Source: Rhodoplanes tepidamans (lineage in GTDB: Bacteria > Pseudomonadota > Alphaproteobacteria > Rhizobiales > Xanthobacteraceae). Taken from it: a stretch of 64,000 bases of DNA. The notes under the pieces are model-generated. The model searched no databases and was not told where the DNA came from. It worked only from the letters and a program-made list of their open reading frames with translations. This document shows positions 32,412-41,256 of the stretch, piece by piece; the first letter of the stretch is position 1, and each line of letters starts with the position of its first letter. Location: positions 124,001 through 188,000 of the forward strand of contig NZ_JAUSUJ010000008.1 of assembly GCF_030813915.1 (NCBI RefSeq), given 5' to 3'. The position numbers were made by a program, and so were the translations under genes.

Positions 32412-33362
32412 TCAGCGGTGCTCCGGCCGCCGCGCGCCGGCGCCACGCGCCCGCGGGCGGCGCACCGGCCGGGCCGGCGCCGGCGGGTGCGACTGCGCCA
32501 CCTCGGCCGCGATGGCGGCGACGGCGCGCACCAGCCGGCGCTCCGGCGTCGGCCGCCAGCATGCCGCGAAGCGCAGGTCGGCCAGCACCGCGCCGGTGCG
32601 CACCACCTCGAGCTCGCCGTCGGCGATCTCGCGGGCGACCGCGGCCGGCGGCACGCAGGCGACCGCGAGACCGTCGACCGCCATGCGGACGATCGGCGCC
32701 AGCGTGGCGCTGGCGTGCAGGCGCAGATCGGCGATGTCGGCGAAGACGGCGCGGACGCGCGCGTGGATCTCGCCGCCGCGGGCGAAGGTGGCGAGCGGGT
32801 ACGCCGCCACCCGGGCGAGCGGCACGCGCCGGCCGCCCAGCCCCAGCCGCGGGCTCGCCACCATGCCCATCGGAAAGCTGCACAGCTCGTGCACCTCGAG
32901 ACCCGGATGGCTCAGCGGCAGCAGCAGGAAGCCGATGTCGATCTCGTCGGCGTGCAGCTTCTCCTCCAGCGAGGGCGAGGCACCGGCGTCGATCTCCAGG
33001 ACGAGGCGCGGATGGCGCTCGTCGAGCAGCCGCATGAAGTCCTGCAGCCAAGTGTGGACGATGGTCTCGACGACGCCGAGCCGGATCAGCCCGTGCACGG
33101 CCTCGGGCGCCGCGATGGCGTGGTGCATGGCGTCGTGCAGCGCCAGCATCCGCTCGACATGGGCGAGGAGATCGCGCCCCCGCTCGGTGCAGGCGACGCT
33201 GCGCCGGGTGCGTTCGAGCAGCTGCACGCCGAGCTCGCGTTCGAGCTGCACGACCCGCTGCGACACCGCCGGCTGGGTCACGTTGAGCCGCGCCGCGGCG
33301 CGGTGAAATCCGCCCAGCCGCGCCACCCAGTAGAAGGCCTGCAGGAGCCGGACGTCGAGCAC
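32412..33362 (-). CDS. LysR-family regulator
   Basis: A 316-residue LysR regulator with an N-terminal winged helix (LLQAFYWVARLGGFHRAAAR, LNVTQPAVSQRVVQLE) and a LysR substrate-binding domain (LIRLGVVETIVHTWL to about residue 290). A basic Pro/Arg-rich tail ends the protein. The start is GTG 33362. It is divergent from the DctP-like gene at 33535, which it may control through a TGATC-N6-GATCA repeat in between. The inducer is unknown. Confidence 0.9.
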   Translation of the reverse strand: MLDVRLLQAFYWVARLGGFHRAAARLNVTQPAVSQRVVQLERELGVQLLERTRRSVACTERGRDLLAHVERMLALHDAMHHAIAAPEAVHGLIRLGVVETIVHTWLQDFMRLLDERHPRLVLEIDAGASPSLEEKLHADEIDIGFLLLPLSHPGLEVHELCSFPMGMVASPRLGLGGRRVPLARVAAYPLATFARGGEIHARVRAVFADIADLRLHASATLAPIVRMAVDGLAVACVPPAAVAREIADGELEVVRTGAVLADLRFAACWRPTPERRLVRAVAAIAAEVAQSHPPAPARPVRRPRARGAGARRPEHR

Positions 33363-33385
33363 GGGACCGTCTCGATAAGCGTGGA

Positions 33386-33401
33386 TGATCAGAACAGATC
33401 A
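33386..33401. promoter_or_regulatory. Possible LysR operator
   Basis: An inverted repeat TGATC-AGAACA-GATCA lies 24 bases upstream of the LysR start in the divergent gap (33363-33534). A TTGACG (33413-33418) facing the DctP-like gene is a candidate -35 box with a poor -10. The placement fits LysR autoregulation and divergent control, but it is inferred only from symmetry. Confidence 0.45.
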
Positions 33402-33534
33402 AGAATGATAATTTGACGGGATCGGACCGTCCAGTGTCTGGTCGTGCGGTCGTCGTCCGCGACGGCGACGGCCGGACACGCGCCGGCGAGACACGCTCCC
33501 GGCACCCCACGTTCCCGGCCAGAGGAGGACGGAG

Positions 33535-34530
33535 ATGCGGACCACCCTGATCGGCCGCCTGCTGGCGGCGCTCGTCGCCTGCGCGGCCGGCCCGGCCCTC
33601 GGCGAGACCGTGCTGCGGCTGAGCGAGCCGGCCGGCCCGGGCGGGCCGGAGGCCGCGGCGCTCGCGGTGTTCCGGGACGAGGTCGCGGCGCGCTCGGCCG
33701 GCCGGCTGCGGATCGAGGTGCGCCTGCAGGACGAGCTCGGCGGCCTCGCCGCGCCGGTCGACGGCCTCGCGGCCGGCCCGATCGACCTCTACACCGGCCC
33801 GCTCGCCACCTTCCGGCACCTCGCTCCCGCCGAGCTCGCGCCGCTGTCGCTGCCCTGGCTGCTCCAGGACGAAGCGCAGCTGCGCCGCTTCCTCGCCGGG
33901 CCGGTCTTCCAGCGGGCCGAGCGCCGGCTGCGCGAGCACGGCATCAGGCTGGTCTCGACGGCGTTCACCGGGCTGCACGCGCCGGTGCGCGTCATCGTCG
34001 CCACCCGCCGGCTGACCGCGGCGGACGACCTGTCCGGCCTGCGCGTCCGGGTGGCGGCCGACGATCTGGCCCAGCGGAGCTGGCGGGCCGTGGGTGCCGC
34101 TCCGATGGCGCTGCCGTGGAGCGAGACGTATCTCGCGCTGCGGCGCAGGGCCGCCGAGGCGGCCGAGCTGCCGCTCGGCGAGCTGCGCGCCGCCCGGTTC
34201 GCCGCGGTGGCGCCGTTCGTCGCCACGGCCGGCCTGGCGCCGCGGCTGTGGCCGATGGTGATCGGCGAGCGCCGGTGGGCGGCGCTGCCGGCCGCCGACC
34301 GGGCCGTCCTGGTGGCGGCGGCCGACGCGGCCGGCCGCATCTATTCCCGTGTCGCCGAGGACGCGGCGCGGCACGAGCTCGCCGCGATGACGAGCCGCGC
34401 GACGTCCGGCCCGGTCCGGCTCGACACCACCGTCCTGCGACGGCGTCTCGATCCGCTGTGGCACGATCTGGTGACGCGCGGCGCGCTCGCCCCCGAGATG
34501 ATGGAGATCATGGCGGCGCAGGCGCCATGA
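33535..34530 (+). CDS. TRAP-type (DctP-like) periplasmic solute-binding protein
   Basis: A 331-residue exported protein. The signal peptide is MRTTLIGRLLAALVACAAG, cut near ALGE. The DctP fold is recognisable from LRLSEPAGPGGPEAAAL, IDLYTGPLATFRHLAP and the substrate-arginine region LSGLRVRVAADDL. It binds an organic acid-like ligand. No TRAP membrane subunits (DctQ/DctM) lie next to it, so it is either an orphan receptor working with a transporter elsewhere or a sensor accessory protein. GGAGGACGGAG supplies the ribosome site. Confidence 0.82.
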   Translation: MRTTLIGRLLAALVACAAGPALGETVLRLSEPAGPGGPEAAALAVFRDEVAARSAGRLRIEVRLQDELGGLAAPVDGLAAGPIDLYTGPLATFRHLAPAELAPLSLPWLLQDEAQLRRFLAGPVFQRAERRLREHGIRLVSTAFTGLHAPVRVIVATRRLTAADDLSGLRVRVAADDLAQRSWRAVGAAPMALPWSETYLALRRRAAEAAELPLGELRAARFAAVAPFVATAGLAPRLWPMVIGERRWAALPAADRAVLVAAADAAGRIYSRVAEDAARHELAAMTSRATSGPVRLDTTVLRRRLDPLWHDLVTRGALAPEMMEIMAAQAP

Positions 34531-34628
34531 CGGTGGCGGACGGCCCTCTCCCGGCCGCCACGGGCCGTCGGCCGGCGCGAGCCGGCCGCGACGGCGATTG
34601 GTCCCCGGCACGCGGCGGACCGAACGGG

Positions 34629-34660
34629 CGAAGGGCCGCTGCGGCGGCAGCGGCCCTTCG
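34629..34660. terminator. Bidirectional hairpin terminator
   Basis: A perfect 14-base stem (CGAAGGGCCGCTGC at 34629-34642 with its complement at 34647-34660) and a four-base loop lie between two convergent genes (stops at 34530 and 34715). The flanks have few T residues, so termination strength is uncertain. Confidence 0.7.
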
Positions 34661-34714
34661 TTCGATGTCCCTGCCCGATCGGTGCGGCCGACCGGCTCCG
34701 GCCGAGCCGTCGAC

Positions 34715-36040
34715 TCAGAGCATGCGGCGCAGCTCGGTCGTCGACGGCGCCTTGCGGGCCTTGAGATAGCGCACCGCACGTTCGGTCGCGTCGCCCGAGA
34801 CGGTGATGTAGCGCTCGAACGCCGCCTTGTAGTCGACCCGGGCGTTGCGGGTCATCAGCACCGTGAACACGCTCTTGGCATCCGGCCAGCCGAGCCCGGC
34901 GGCCTTGCACAGCACCAGGGCGCCGTCCTCGAAGCCGAGCCGGACCAGATTGCGCACCGCCTCGGCGGGCACACGGGTGAGCCGGGCGAGCGCCTCGGTC
35001 GTGTCGTCGAGCCGGCCGTCGCGGGCGGCGGCGACGAGCTGGCTGCGCAGCGTGGCGGTGTTGTCCTCGCGGTCCTTCTCGGTCGGCCGGGTGCGCGAGA
35101 CGGCACGGTTCGGCTTCTCCTCCTCCTCGGCCGTCTCGGCCGGCGGGATCATGCACTGCGCCATGCGGCGCCGAACGTCCGGATCGGGATCGCGCAGCAG
35201 CTGCTGGCGCACCGGCTCGGCGACGAGCCGCACCAGCGCCGCGAACATGTCGGCCGGCAGCTCGCGGCGATGGACGATGTGCTTGGCGAGCTCCTCGTCC
35301 TGGCGGGCGCGGCCGGCGAGCCGCTGGAAGCCGCCGCGCGAGATCTGGGCGCCGTCGTTGGCGGCGACGCGGTGCGTCACCGCGGTGTCGCCGCGCTCGA
35401 CCAGCACGTCGGTGACCTTCTCGGGCACCATGATGCGGCCGGCGAGCGCCAGGAGGTGCCCCTGGCTCTTGGAGCGGGCGATGCGGACCAGGAAATCCTC
35501 GGCCAGGATCGGCGAGCGCTCCAGCACCGGACCCGACACGGTGATGTCGTCGTCCTCGGCGAGCCGGTGGATCACCTTGACGGGCGGCCGCTGCACCGGC
35601 GCGATGCGCAGGCTGAGCTGCGCCATGGCGGTGTCGGTGGTGTTGTCGAGCAGGTGGTGCATCACCGTGTCGAACAGCTCGAGCTGTTGCTCCGTGTAGG
35701 CGTGGACGCCGCGCAGGAAGAGCTCGGCGACCCGCAGCACGTCGTCGCCCCGTTCGGCGCTGCGCAGCGCCTGCGGGTCCGGCAGCAGGCTCTCGTCGAG
35801 CTCGCCGTCCGTGAAGGCGACGCCGACCCGGTGGCGCTCCCGCCAGGCGATGGCGCATTCGCGGGTGTCGCCGTCGAACGACAGGCTGAACGTCTCCGGA
35901 AGGCTGTCGATGTCGGAGACGAGGACGCAGGCGCCGCCGCGCGACACGTTGAGGACCGCACAGTCGCGGACGAGGTCCTCGCCGGTGATCTGACCCATCT
36001 TGAGCGTCAGGTAACGCGGGTACTGGCGGTTCTGCGTCAT
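34715..36040 (-). CDS. PilZ-like domain plus DUF2336 protein
   Basis: A 441-residue cytoplasmic protein. The N-terminal 80 residues look like a PilZ domain (RQYPRYLTLKMGQI, VLNVSRGGACVLVSD, with the D/N-x-S-x-x-G motif as NVSRGG). The rest is DUF2336, an alpha-helical HEAT-like family found in alphaproteobacteria (AELFLRGVHAYTEQQLELF, LVRLVAEPVRQQLLRDPDPD). It probably responds to cyclic di-GMP; the output is unknown. ATG 36040 has GGGAG seven bases before it. It is divergent from msrB. Confidence 0.82.
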   Translation of the reverse strand: MTQNRQYPRYLTLKMGQITGEDLVRDCAVLNVSRGGACVLVSDIDSLPETFSLSFDGDTRECAIAWRERHRVGVAFTDGELDESLLPDPQALRSAERGDDVLRVAELFLRGVHAYTEQQLELFDTVMHHLLDNTTDTAMAQLSLRIAPVQRPPVKVIHRLAEDDDITVSGPVLERSPILAEDFLVRIARSKSQGHLLALAGRIMVPEKVTDVLVERGDTAVTHRVAANDGAQISRGGFQRLAGRARQDEELAKHIVHRRELPADMFAALVRLVAEPVRQQLLRDPDPDVRRRMAQCMIPPAETAEEEEKPNRAVSRTRPTEKDREDNTATLRSQLVAAARDGRLDDTTEALARLTRVPAEAVRNLVRLGFEDGALVLCKAAGLGWPDAKSVFTVLMTRNARVDYKAAFERYITVSGDATERAVRYLKARKAPSTTELRRML

Positions 36041-36273
36041 GGCCACACTCCCGTCGGGACCGCCACTGCGACCCCCACCGATGCAACCCTGCCATCACGG
36101 TCATGACATTCCGTAAAGTGAACGCGGAGGATTTGTATCAATGTGCGGCACACGGGGGCGGTGCCGCGCCGAACACCGCCGCACCGCCGAGAACGGCCGG
36201 ACCGGTGCGAAGCCGCGCCGGCGCCCCTACATGAAGGCGGTCGCGCCGCGCCGGCGCCCGCAGGAGACCCCCG

Positions 36274-36687
36274 ATGGATACCCCGACGGCCACCAAGACC
36301 TTCCCGGTGACCCGCACCGACGCGGAGTGGCGCCGCCTGCTCACCCCCGAGCAGTACCAGGTGATGCGCCGGCACGGCACCGAAGCGCCCGGCAGCTGCT
36401 CGCTCCTGCACGAGAAGCGCCCCGGCGCCTTCGTGTGCGCCGGCTGCGGCCAGCGACTGTTCGTCGGCAAGACCAAGTTCGAGAGCGGCACCGGCTGGCC
36501 GAGCTTCAACGATCCGGTGCCGGGCTCGGTCGAGACCGACACCGACCGCAGCTGGGGCATGGTGCGCACCGAGGTCCACTGCAGCCGCTGCGGCAGCCAT
36601 CTCGGCCACGTCTTCCCCGACGGCCCGCCCCCCACCGGCCTGCGCTACTGCATCAACGGCGTCGCGCTGACCTTCGAGGCGGAGTGA
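36274..36687 (+). CDS. msrB: Peptide methionine-R-sulfoxide reductase
   Basis: A 137-residue MsrB that reduces methionine-R-sulfoxide in proteins. The structural zinc is held by C55/C58 (CAGC) and C103/C106 (CSRC). The catalytic cysteine is C126 in RYCINGVAL. SGTGWPSF and GHVFPDGPPPTGLR are family signatures. There is no signal peptide, so it acts in the cytoplasm. A hairpin (36721-36729 with 36735-36743) after the stop is a possible terminator. Confidence 0.95.
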   Translation: MDTPTATKTFPVTRTDAEWRRLLTPEQYQVMRRHGTEAPGSCSLLHEKRPGAFVCAGCGQRLFVGKTKFESGTGWPSFNDPVPGSVETDTDRSWGMVRTEVHCSRCGSHLGHVFPDGPPPTGLRYCINGVALTFEAE

Positions 36688-37004
36688 GTCTGACATGGGC
36701 GGGGGGACACCCGCGGAGGGGCGAGACGGCTTCCCCGTCTCGCGGCTGAGTGCCCCGGACGAGGCGCGTCAGGTCGGAGACCTGATGCGCCGCCGGGCAG
36801 GGGCCGCGTGCGCCACGGCACGGAATCCTCGCGCCGCCCCGTCCGACCGCCCTGGGTCACGGGCCACGGCGCGATGCGCCGCGCCCGGGACACGAGTCCC
36901 GTTTCGGAGCGCGGCAACCGCGCCGCCGAATTTCTGGGTCGGGAGCCATCACGCCAGTCACTTGGCGGCATCCTCGGTGCGCTCGGTCGGCCGCACGGCA
37001 CACG
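36688..37004. other. Non-coding stretch after msrB
   Basis: It contains a nine-base hairpin (GCGAGACGG at 36721-36729, loop CTTCC, complement at 36735-36743) that may end msrB transcription. The rest has only short chance frames with no recognisable product. Confidence 0.5.
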
Positions 37005-37032
37005 AGAAAAGGGCCCCGCTCGCGCGAGGCCC
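37005..37032 (-). terminator. Second rho-independent terminator after the transglutaminase-like gene
   Basis: On the minus strand the stem GGGCCTCGC-GCGA-GCGGGGCCC (one G-T pair) is followed by TTTTCT. It lies behind the hairpin at 37043-37072, so the gene ending at 37187 has two terminators in a row. Confidence 0.75.
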
Positions 37033-37072
37033 GAAAAAGGGTGCGGCCGACCGTTGGGGGACGGTCGGCCGC
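37033..37072 (-). terminator. First rho-independent terminator after the transglutaminase-like gene
   Basis: A perfect 12-base stem (GCGGCCGACCGT at 37043-37054 with its complement at 37061-37072) and a six-base loop, followed on the minus strand by CACCCTTTTTC. It is 115 bases after the stop at 37187. Confidence 0.8.
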
Positions 37073-37186
37073 GCGCAACCCGGTCTGGGACGGGGAGGGG
37101 TGGGGACGTGACCGGACTGCGAAACTCCTGATCCTTGGTCGTCGCCCGGGGGCGACAGGTTCACGGGGGCATCCCCGTGGTTCGAA

Positions 37187-37804
37187 CTACCGCGGCGCGG
37201 CGGTCGACACCGCCGGGCGGCCGTCGCCGAGCGCGACCCAGGTGTTGGGGTCCGACTGCGCCTGGCGCTTCACGAAGCGATAGCCGGTGTCGTTCCAGGC
37301 GAGGATCTCGTCGACTTGGTTGTCGAGCACGAACTCGCCCTTGTCGGTCTTCACGGTCAGCACCGCGTGGCCCTCGTCCTTGCGGTCGCGCACGACCGTG
37401 ATCAGCAGCGCCTCGCGGGGCCAGCCGGCGTCGAGCAGCATGCGCCGCTTCAGCAGCACGTAGTCCTCGCAGTCGCCGTAGCCGTCGTCCGGATAGGACC
37501 ACTTCTCGACGACGCCCCAGTGATCCATGTCGGTCAGGGGCTTGATGGTCTCGTTGACCCACCGGTTGACGCGCACCAGGTCGCGCCAGGCCCGCGACGA
37601 CAGCACCACGTCGCGCGGGGTGGACGGGGCCGCGGCGCAGTCGCGCGGCCGGTCGGCGCAGAACGAAACCCAGCCGATCGGCGGACGCGCCGTGTCGTGC
37701 ACGGAGGCGTAGAGAGGGCGGTCGAGCGCTTCGGCCTGCCCGACCAGGACCCCGACCAGAGCGGCGGTCCATACGGCAGCCAGACCTCGTCTGGGACATT
37801 TCAT
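37187..37804 (-). CDS. Transglutaminase-like cysteine peptidase (BTLCP family)
   Basis: A 205-residue exported protein with signal peptide MKCPRRGLAAVWTAALVGVL ending near AEALD. The catalytic triad of the bacterial transglutaminase-like cysteine peptidase family is visible: C112 in GDCEDYV, H146 in EGHAVL and D161 in VLDNQ. Family members act in the periplasm, the best-known relative being LapG, which cleaves adhesins under cyclic di-GMP control; no LapD or adhesin is seen here. ATG 37804 has GGAGGGG about eight bases before it. Two tandem terminators follow. Confidence 0.88.
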   Translation of the reverse strand: MKCPRRGLAAVWTAALVGVLVGQAEALDRPLYASVHDTARPPIGWVSFCADRPRDCAAAPSTPRDVVLSSRAWRDLVRVNRWVNETIKPLTDMDHWGVVEKWSYPDDGYGDCEDYVLLKRRMLLDAGWPREALLITVVRDRKDEGHAVLTVKTDKGEFVLDNQVDEILAWNDTGYRFVKRQAQSDPNTWVALGDGRPAVSTAAPR

Positions 37805-37849
37805 TGTCGACCCCTCCGTCCTCACAGGGTCGAATGTCCCATACAACCT

Positions 37850-37990
37850 TTGAATTGCCGCTAAGTCGATCGTTTAAACTCGATCCAATACTGCGACAAT
37901 ACTTCTATTCATTCAATTCAAATGAAGCGAAACTTCTCGTAAAATCATAACTACTCGGATTTGATTCAATTTTTATCGATCGATGCAGAA
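37850..37990. other. A+T-rich island
   Basis: About 140 bases are strikingly A+T-rich (for example the run from 37895 to 37980, with ATTCATTCAATTCAAATG), in a genome otherwise near 70% G+C. It lies upstream of the transglutaminase-like gene. It most likely holds that gene's promoter and perhaps binding sites for a nucleoid protein. The remainder up to 38391 contains no gene I recognise. Confidence 0.65.
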
Positions 37991-38391
37991 GCGATGGCAA
38001 TACAAGGGGTTGACCGCCCTGCCCCACCCCGGCCGCATTCGCCTCGTCGCCACGGCGCGGCCCCGGCGAGGCGCGGCGGGCGGTCCTCTGCCGCGCGGCG
38101 CGATGCAGCCGGCCTGCCGGAGCGGCGCTCCGCGCGGCACGCTTTGTTTACCAGAGGTGGAGGATTCGACCGGTTCCGGCCGCGAGCAGCCCGCTCGTCA
38201 CACCCGGGCCGTCGCCGTCGAGACGCGCTTCGGTGCCGGCGGGGCGCAGCTCGGGAATCTCACGATCCGTCGCTTCGGGCCGCGGGCTCTCGGCGCATGG
38301 CCTTTCCGCGGTTGCTCCGCGACGGTGCGCGGGGCCCGGCCGTATGCGGACCCCAGGTGCCTTCCCGCTCCGACCGTGGCGGACTGGACCG

Positions 38392-39006
38392 CTACGGGTG
38401 CAGGCTTTCCTCGATGAAGTCGGGATGCTGCAGCCGGGTGAACTCGACCGCGAAGCCTTCCTCGAGATGGCGCACCACCCGGCCCTGGATCTTGCCGATC
38501 ATGATCAGGGCGCCGATCGCCGGCTTCTGATCGGTGGCGACCGCCGCGCCGGACAGCGACGCGTCGATGATGCGCACCCGCAGGTTCAGCCCGTTCGGCA
38601 TGACGATGTGGGTGAACGGATTGTGCGGGACGAAGCGGCCGTGGCGGCGATCCTCGGGCAGGTTGAGGATGTCGCGGTTGGCGAGCCAGGTGAGCTGGGC
38701 GGCGAGCTTGTCGCGCTTGCGCGGTGTCGCCGAGAACGTCATGGCGAAGCCGGTCGGGAAGATGCGGGTGACCGCACCCTCCAGCCGGCCGACATGGTCG
38801 ACATAGGCGACGACGCGCTCGCCTTGAGCGCCGGCGACCGGCGCGATCATCGCGAGCCCGCCCGGCGACATGTTGACGACCTGGCAGGGATACTCCCGCC
38901 GGTCGGCCAGCATGTAGCGGCCGAGGAGGTTGACCGTGACGCGCTGGAACCGACGCCGCTCGTCGGCGAGCGCCCGGAGACTCGCCTTGCGCTCCGCCAG
39001 TGCCAT
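38392..39006 (-). CDS. Tandem PilZ-domain protein
   Basis: A 204-residue cytoplasmic protein with two PilZ-like domains. The first (RRRFQRVTVNLLGRYMLADR, NMSPGGLAM) has Asn in place of the Asp of the cyclic di-GMP motif. The second (RRHGRFVPHNP, DASLSGAAV) keeps the R-x-x-x-R and D-x-S-x-x-G elements. It is therefore a likely cyclic di-GMP receptor with one working domain. ATG 39006 was chosen, giving MALAERKASLRAL; the upstream extension is unsupported. Neighbours give no hint of its target. Confidence 0.85.
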   Translation of the reverse strand: MALAERKASLRALADERRRFQRVTVNLLGRYMLADRREYPCQVVNMSPGGLAMIAPVAGAQGERVVAYVDHVGRLEGAVTRIFPTGFAMTFSATPRKRDKLAAQLTWLANRDILNLPEDRRHGRFVPHNPFTHIVMPNGLNLRVRIIDASLSGAAVATDQKPAIGALIMIGKIQGRVVRHLEEGFAVEFTRLQHPDFIEESLHP

Positions 39007-39353
39007 CGATCGAATTCTCCCGAACGTGTCCCCCGACCTTAGGGGCGGAGCGTTAACGAGCCCTTGAGGACGCGGCCGGCCGCACCGCCGTCGTAGCCCG
39101 GGCGGAGGATGCCGGCACGCGCCGCGCCCCGCGGGCGGGTCGAATCGAACGAGCGGACGGCGAGGGGAAACCAAGGGGGCAGCGGAGCGGCGCCGAGGGG
39201 GACGTCTCGGGCAGCCGCTCCGCCGCTGGCGCGGGCAAGGCCGGACCCCGAAGGCATGGGGTCCGCCCGCGCAACGCAGGCCCGACGGACGCGTCCGGAG
39301 CTGGGGGGCGACAGCACCGCGTCCGCCGGCGGCCGGTCGAAGAGGGAGATGAC
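39007..39353. other. Intergenic region upstream of TetR promoter
   Basis: About 350 bases with no gene seen. It must hold the promoter of the PilZ gene on the minus strand. The right end joins the operator-promoter of the TetR gene. Confidence 0.5.
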
Positions 39354-39424
39354 CGAACCGTTCGGTTCGATTGACTAACCGATCCGAGCCGGGATATCAA
39401 GAGAGAACCGAACCGTTCGGTTCG
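39354..39424 (+). promoter_or_regulatory. Promoter flanked by two identical TetR operators
   Basis: The 16-base palindrome CGAACCGTTCGGTTCG occurs twice, at 39354-39369 and 39409-39424. Between them lie -35 TTGACT (39371-39376) and -10 TATCAA (39395-39400), spacer 18. The second copy covers the expected transcription start. The TetR gene at 39526 is the first gene read from it. Confidence 0.88.
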
Positions 39425-39525
39425 TTTTTTAGCTATGCGTGCCCCTGCCCCGCCGTTCCGGCGCACGGCCGGGGCCGGCCAGCTTGGCGATGCGCCGGAC
39501 GCACCGGCGCGGCCCGAGGAACACC

Positions 39526-40287
39526 ATGAGCGAGGATCCCCACGGCGCGGCCACGGCGACGCGCCACCCGACCGACCCGGCTCTCCCCCCGTCCCCGCCG
39601 GGCTGCCCGAGCCCGGCCGCCGCGCGCCCCGAGGTCCGGCGCGGCCGGCCGCCGGCCGGAACCGATCCGGCGAAGCGGCGGCAGATCCTGGAGGGGGCGG
39701 CCCGGATCTTCTCGGCCATGGGCTTCGACGCCGCCTCGATGAACGACATCGCCCGCGAGGCCGGCGTCTCCAAGGGCACCCTCTATGTGTATTTCGAGCA
39801 CAAGGAGGAGCTGTTCTGCGCGCTGATCTCCGACCAGCGCCACAAGCACATCGAGGACCTGTTCTCGCTGATCGACGACGGTCCCGACATCCGCGCCACG
39901 CTCACCCGCTTCGGCATCGCCTACATGACGCTGCTCACCTCCGACTGGGCGGTGCGGGTCCAGCGGGTGGTGCTCGGGGTGACGGAGCGGATGCCGGAGG
40001 TCGGCCGCGGCTTCTTCACCGAGGGGCCGGGGTGCGGAATCTCGATCCTGGCCGACTACTTCGAGCGGATGACCCGGCGCGGGCTCCTGGCCGTGGAGGA
40101 CACGCTTCTCGCCTCGTGGCAGTTCAGCGAGCTGTGCCAGGCCGGCCTGCTGCGGCCGCGACTCTACCGGCGTGTCGACGCCCCCCCGAGCGCGGCGGAG
40201 ATCGCGCGCGTCGTGGGCCACGCGGTCGAGATGTTCCTGCGCTATTACGAGCCCGGTCCGTCCGCGGTCCCGCCGCCGGCCGTCTGA
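39526..40287 (+). CDS. TetR-family regulator
   Basis: A 253-residue TetR regulator with a Pro/Ala-rich N-terminal tail of about 40 residues. The helix-turn-helix is IFSAMGFDAASMNDIAREAG plus VSKGTLYVYFEHKEELF. The ligand domain resembles TetR_C_7 (AcrR-type) proteins (RFGIAYMTLLTSDWAVRVQR). ATG 39526 follows GAGGA. Two identical palindromes around its promoter point to tight autoregulation. No transporter or enzyme lies next to it in the same direction, so its other target must be elsewhere. Confidence 0.9.
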   Translation: MSEDPHGAATATRHPTDPALPPSPPGCPSPAAARPEVRRGRPPAGTDPAKRRQILEGAARIFSAMGFDAASMNDIAREAGVSKGTLYVYFEHKEELFCALISDQRHKHIEDLFSLIDDGPDIRATLTRFGIAYMTLLTSDWAVRVQRVVLGVTERMPEVGRGFFTEGPGCGISILADYFERMTRRGLLAVEDTLLASWQFSELCQAGLLRPRLYRRVDAPPSAAEIARVVGHAVEMFLRYYEPGPSAVPPPAV

Positions 40288-40863
40288 TCAGGGCGCCCGG
40301 CCCCCCTCGAGGACGACGAGGCGCGGGCGCCGCCGCTCCGGCACCGGCGCCGGCACGAGGCTCGGCGCGCCGCCCGGGGTGAGATTGCGGAAGGTGCCGA
40401 TCCGCACGGCGCGCACCGGCTCGATGCCCAGCCAGTACGGCACCTGCACGGGCGCCAGCAGCCCGAGCAGCCGCTCGTGCAGCGAGGTCCGGTGGGCCAG
40501 CGGCAGCAGCACCAGCTCGAGCGGCAGCGGCGGCTCCGACGCGGTGAGGCCGACGGCGCCGGCGACGATGCCGACCGCCTCGTCGGCGACCCCGGCGAGC
40601 AGCGCCTGCACCAGCGCCCGGCTCTCCCCGTCCCACAGCTCGACGAACGGCGCGTGCTTGAGCTCGCGGCCGAACAGCCCGCACAGCCGGGTGCCGGCGA
40701 GCCGGAACGGATACCCGCCGGCGGGATCGAAGGTGAGGACGAAGCTGTCGCCGAGGACCTTGCGCAGCGCGCCCGGGTCGAGCTCGTCGCGATCGGGCGC
40801 CGCCCGGACGCCGCGCAGCGTCGTCCAGTAACGGAACAGCTCGCGGCTCGACGGGTGCTTCAT
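40288..40863 (-). CDS. PAS_5 domain protein
   Basis: A 191-residue protein of the alphaproteobacterial PAS_5 family. LDPGALRKVLGDSFVLTFD, YPFRLAGTRLCGLFGRELK and FVELW are the conserved segments. Its role is unknown; proteins of this family are short stand-alone PAS folds with no output domain. It is convergent with the TetR gene, the two stops being adjacent (40287/40288). Confidence 0.82.
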   Translation of the reverse strand: MKHPSSRELFRYWTTLRGVRAAPDRDELDPGALRKVLGDSFVLTFDPAGGYPFRLAGTRLCGLFGRELKHAPFVELWDGESRALVQALLAGVADEAVGIVAGAVGLTASEPPLPLELVLLPLAHRTSLHERLLGLLAPVQVPYWLGIEPVRAVRIGTFRNLTPGGAPSLVPAPVPERRRPRLVVLEGGRAP

Positions 40864-41256
40864 GGCGCTCGATCTGCTGGGTCGCAGCGGGCCAAGCCCC
40901 GGCGACCTGTCCGGACTCGGGACGATCGCCTTTGGTGTCCGCCCCGACTCGGCCCCCGCAGCAGTCCCCGTGCCTTTCTTAGCTGCTGCCGCTGCGGCCC
41001 GGGCGTTTACGTCCGATCAAGGTTAACGCCGACCCGGTCGGCGGCCCGCCGACGCGCCCGGACGGCCCGGCTCCCCCACCCGTGGCGCCTCCGCGCGGCT
41101 CGGCCGCGGCCGGCTCGGCTGCGGCATTTCGACGTGCAGCGAAGAGCTTGGGCGGTTGTCCTCATTGTTCACACGAAAATTCTTCGGAGCCCCCGGCGCG
41201 CCCCGCTTGCAGCGGCGGGACGCACGTCCTATCAGAGCGGGCCACCCAGGGACTTC
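40864..41256. other. Divergent intergenic region, PAS_5 and rhomboid genes
   Basis: 393 bases, no gene visible. A moderately A+T-rich part near 41155-41185 (CATTGTTCACACGAAAATTC) may be the rhomboid promoter. Confidence 0.45.
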
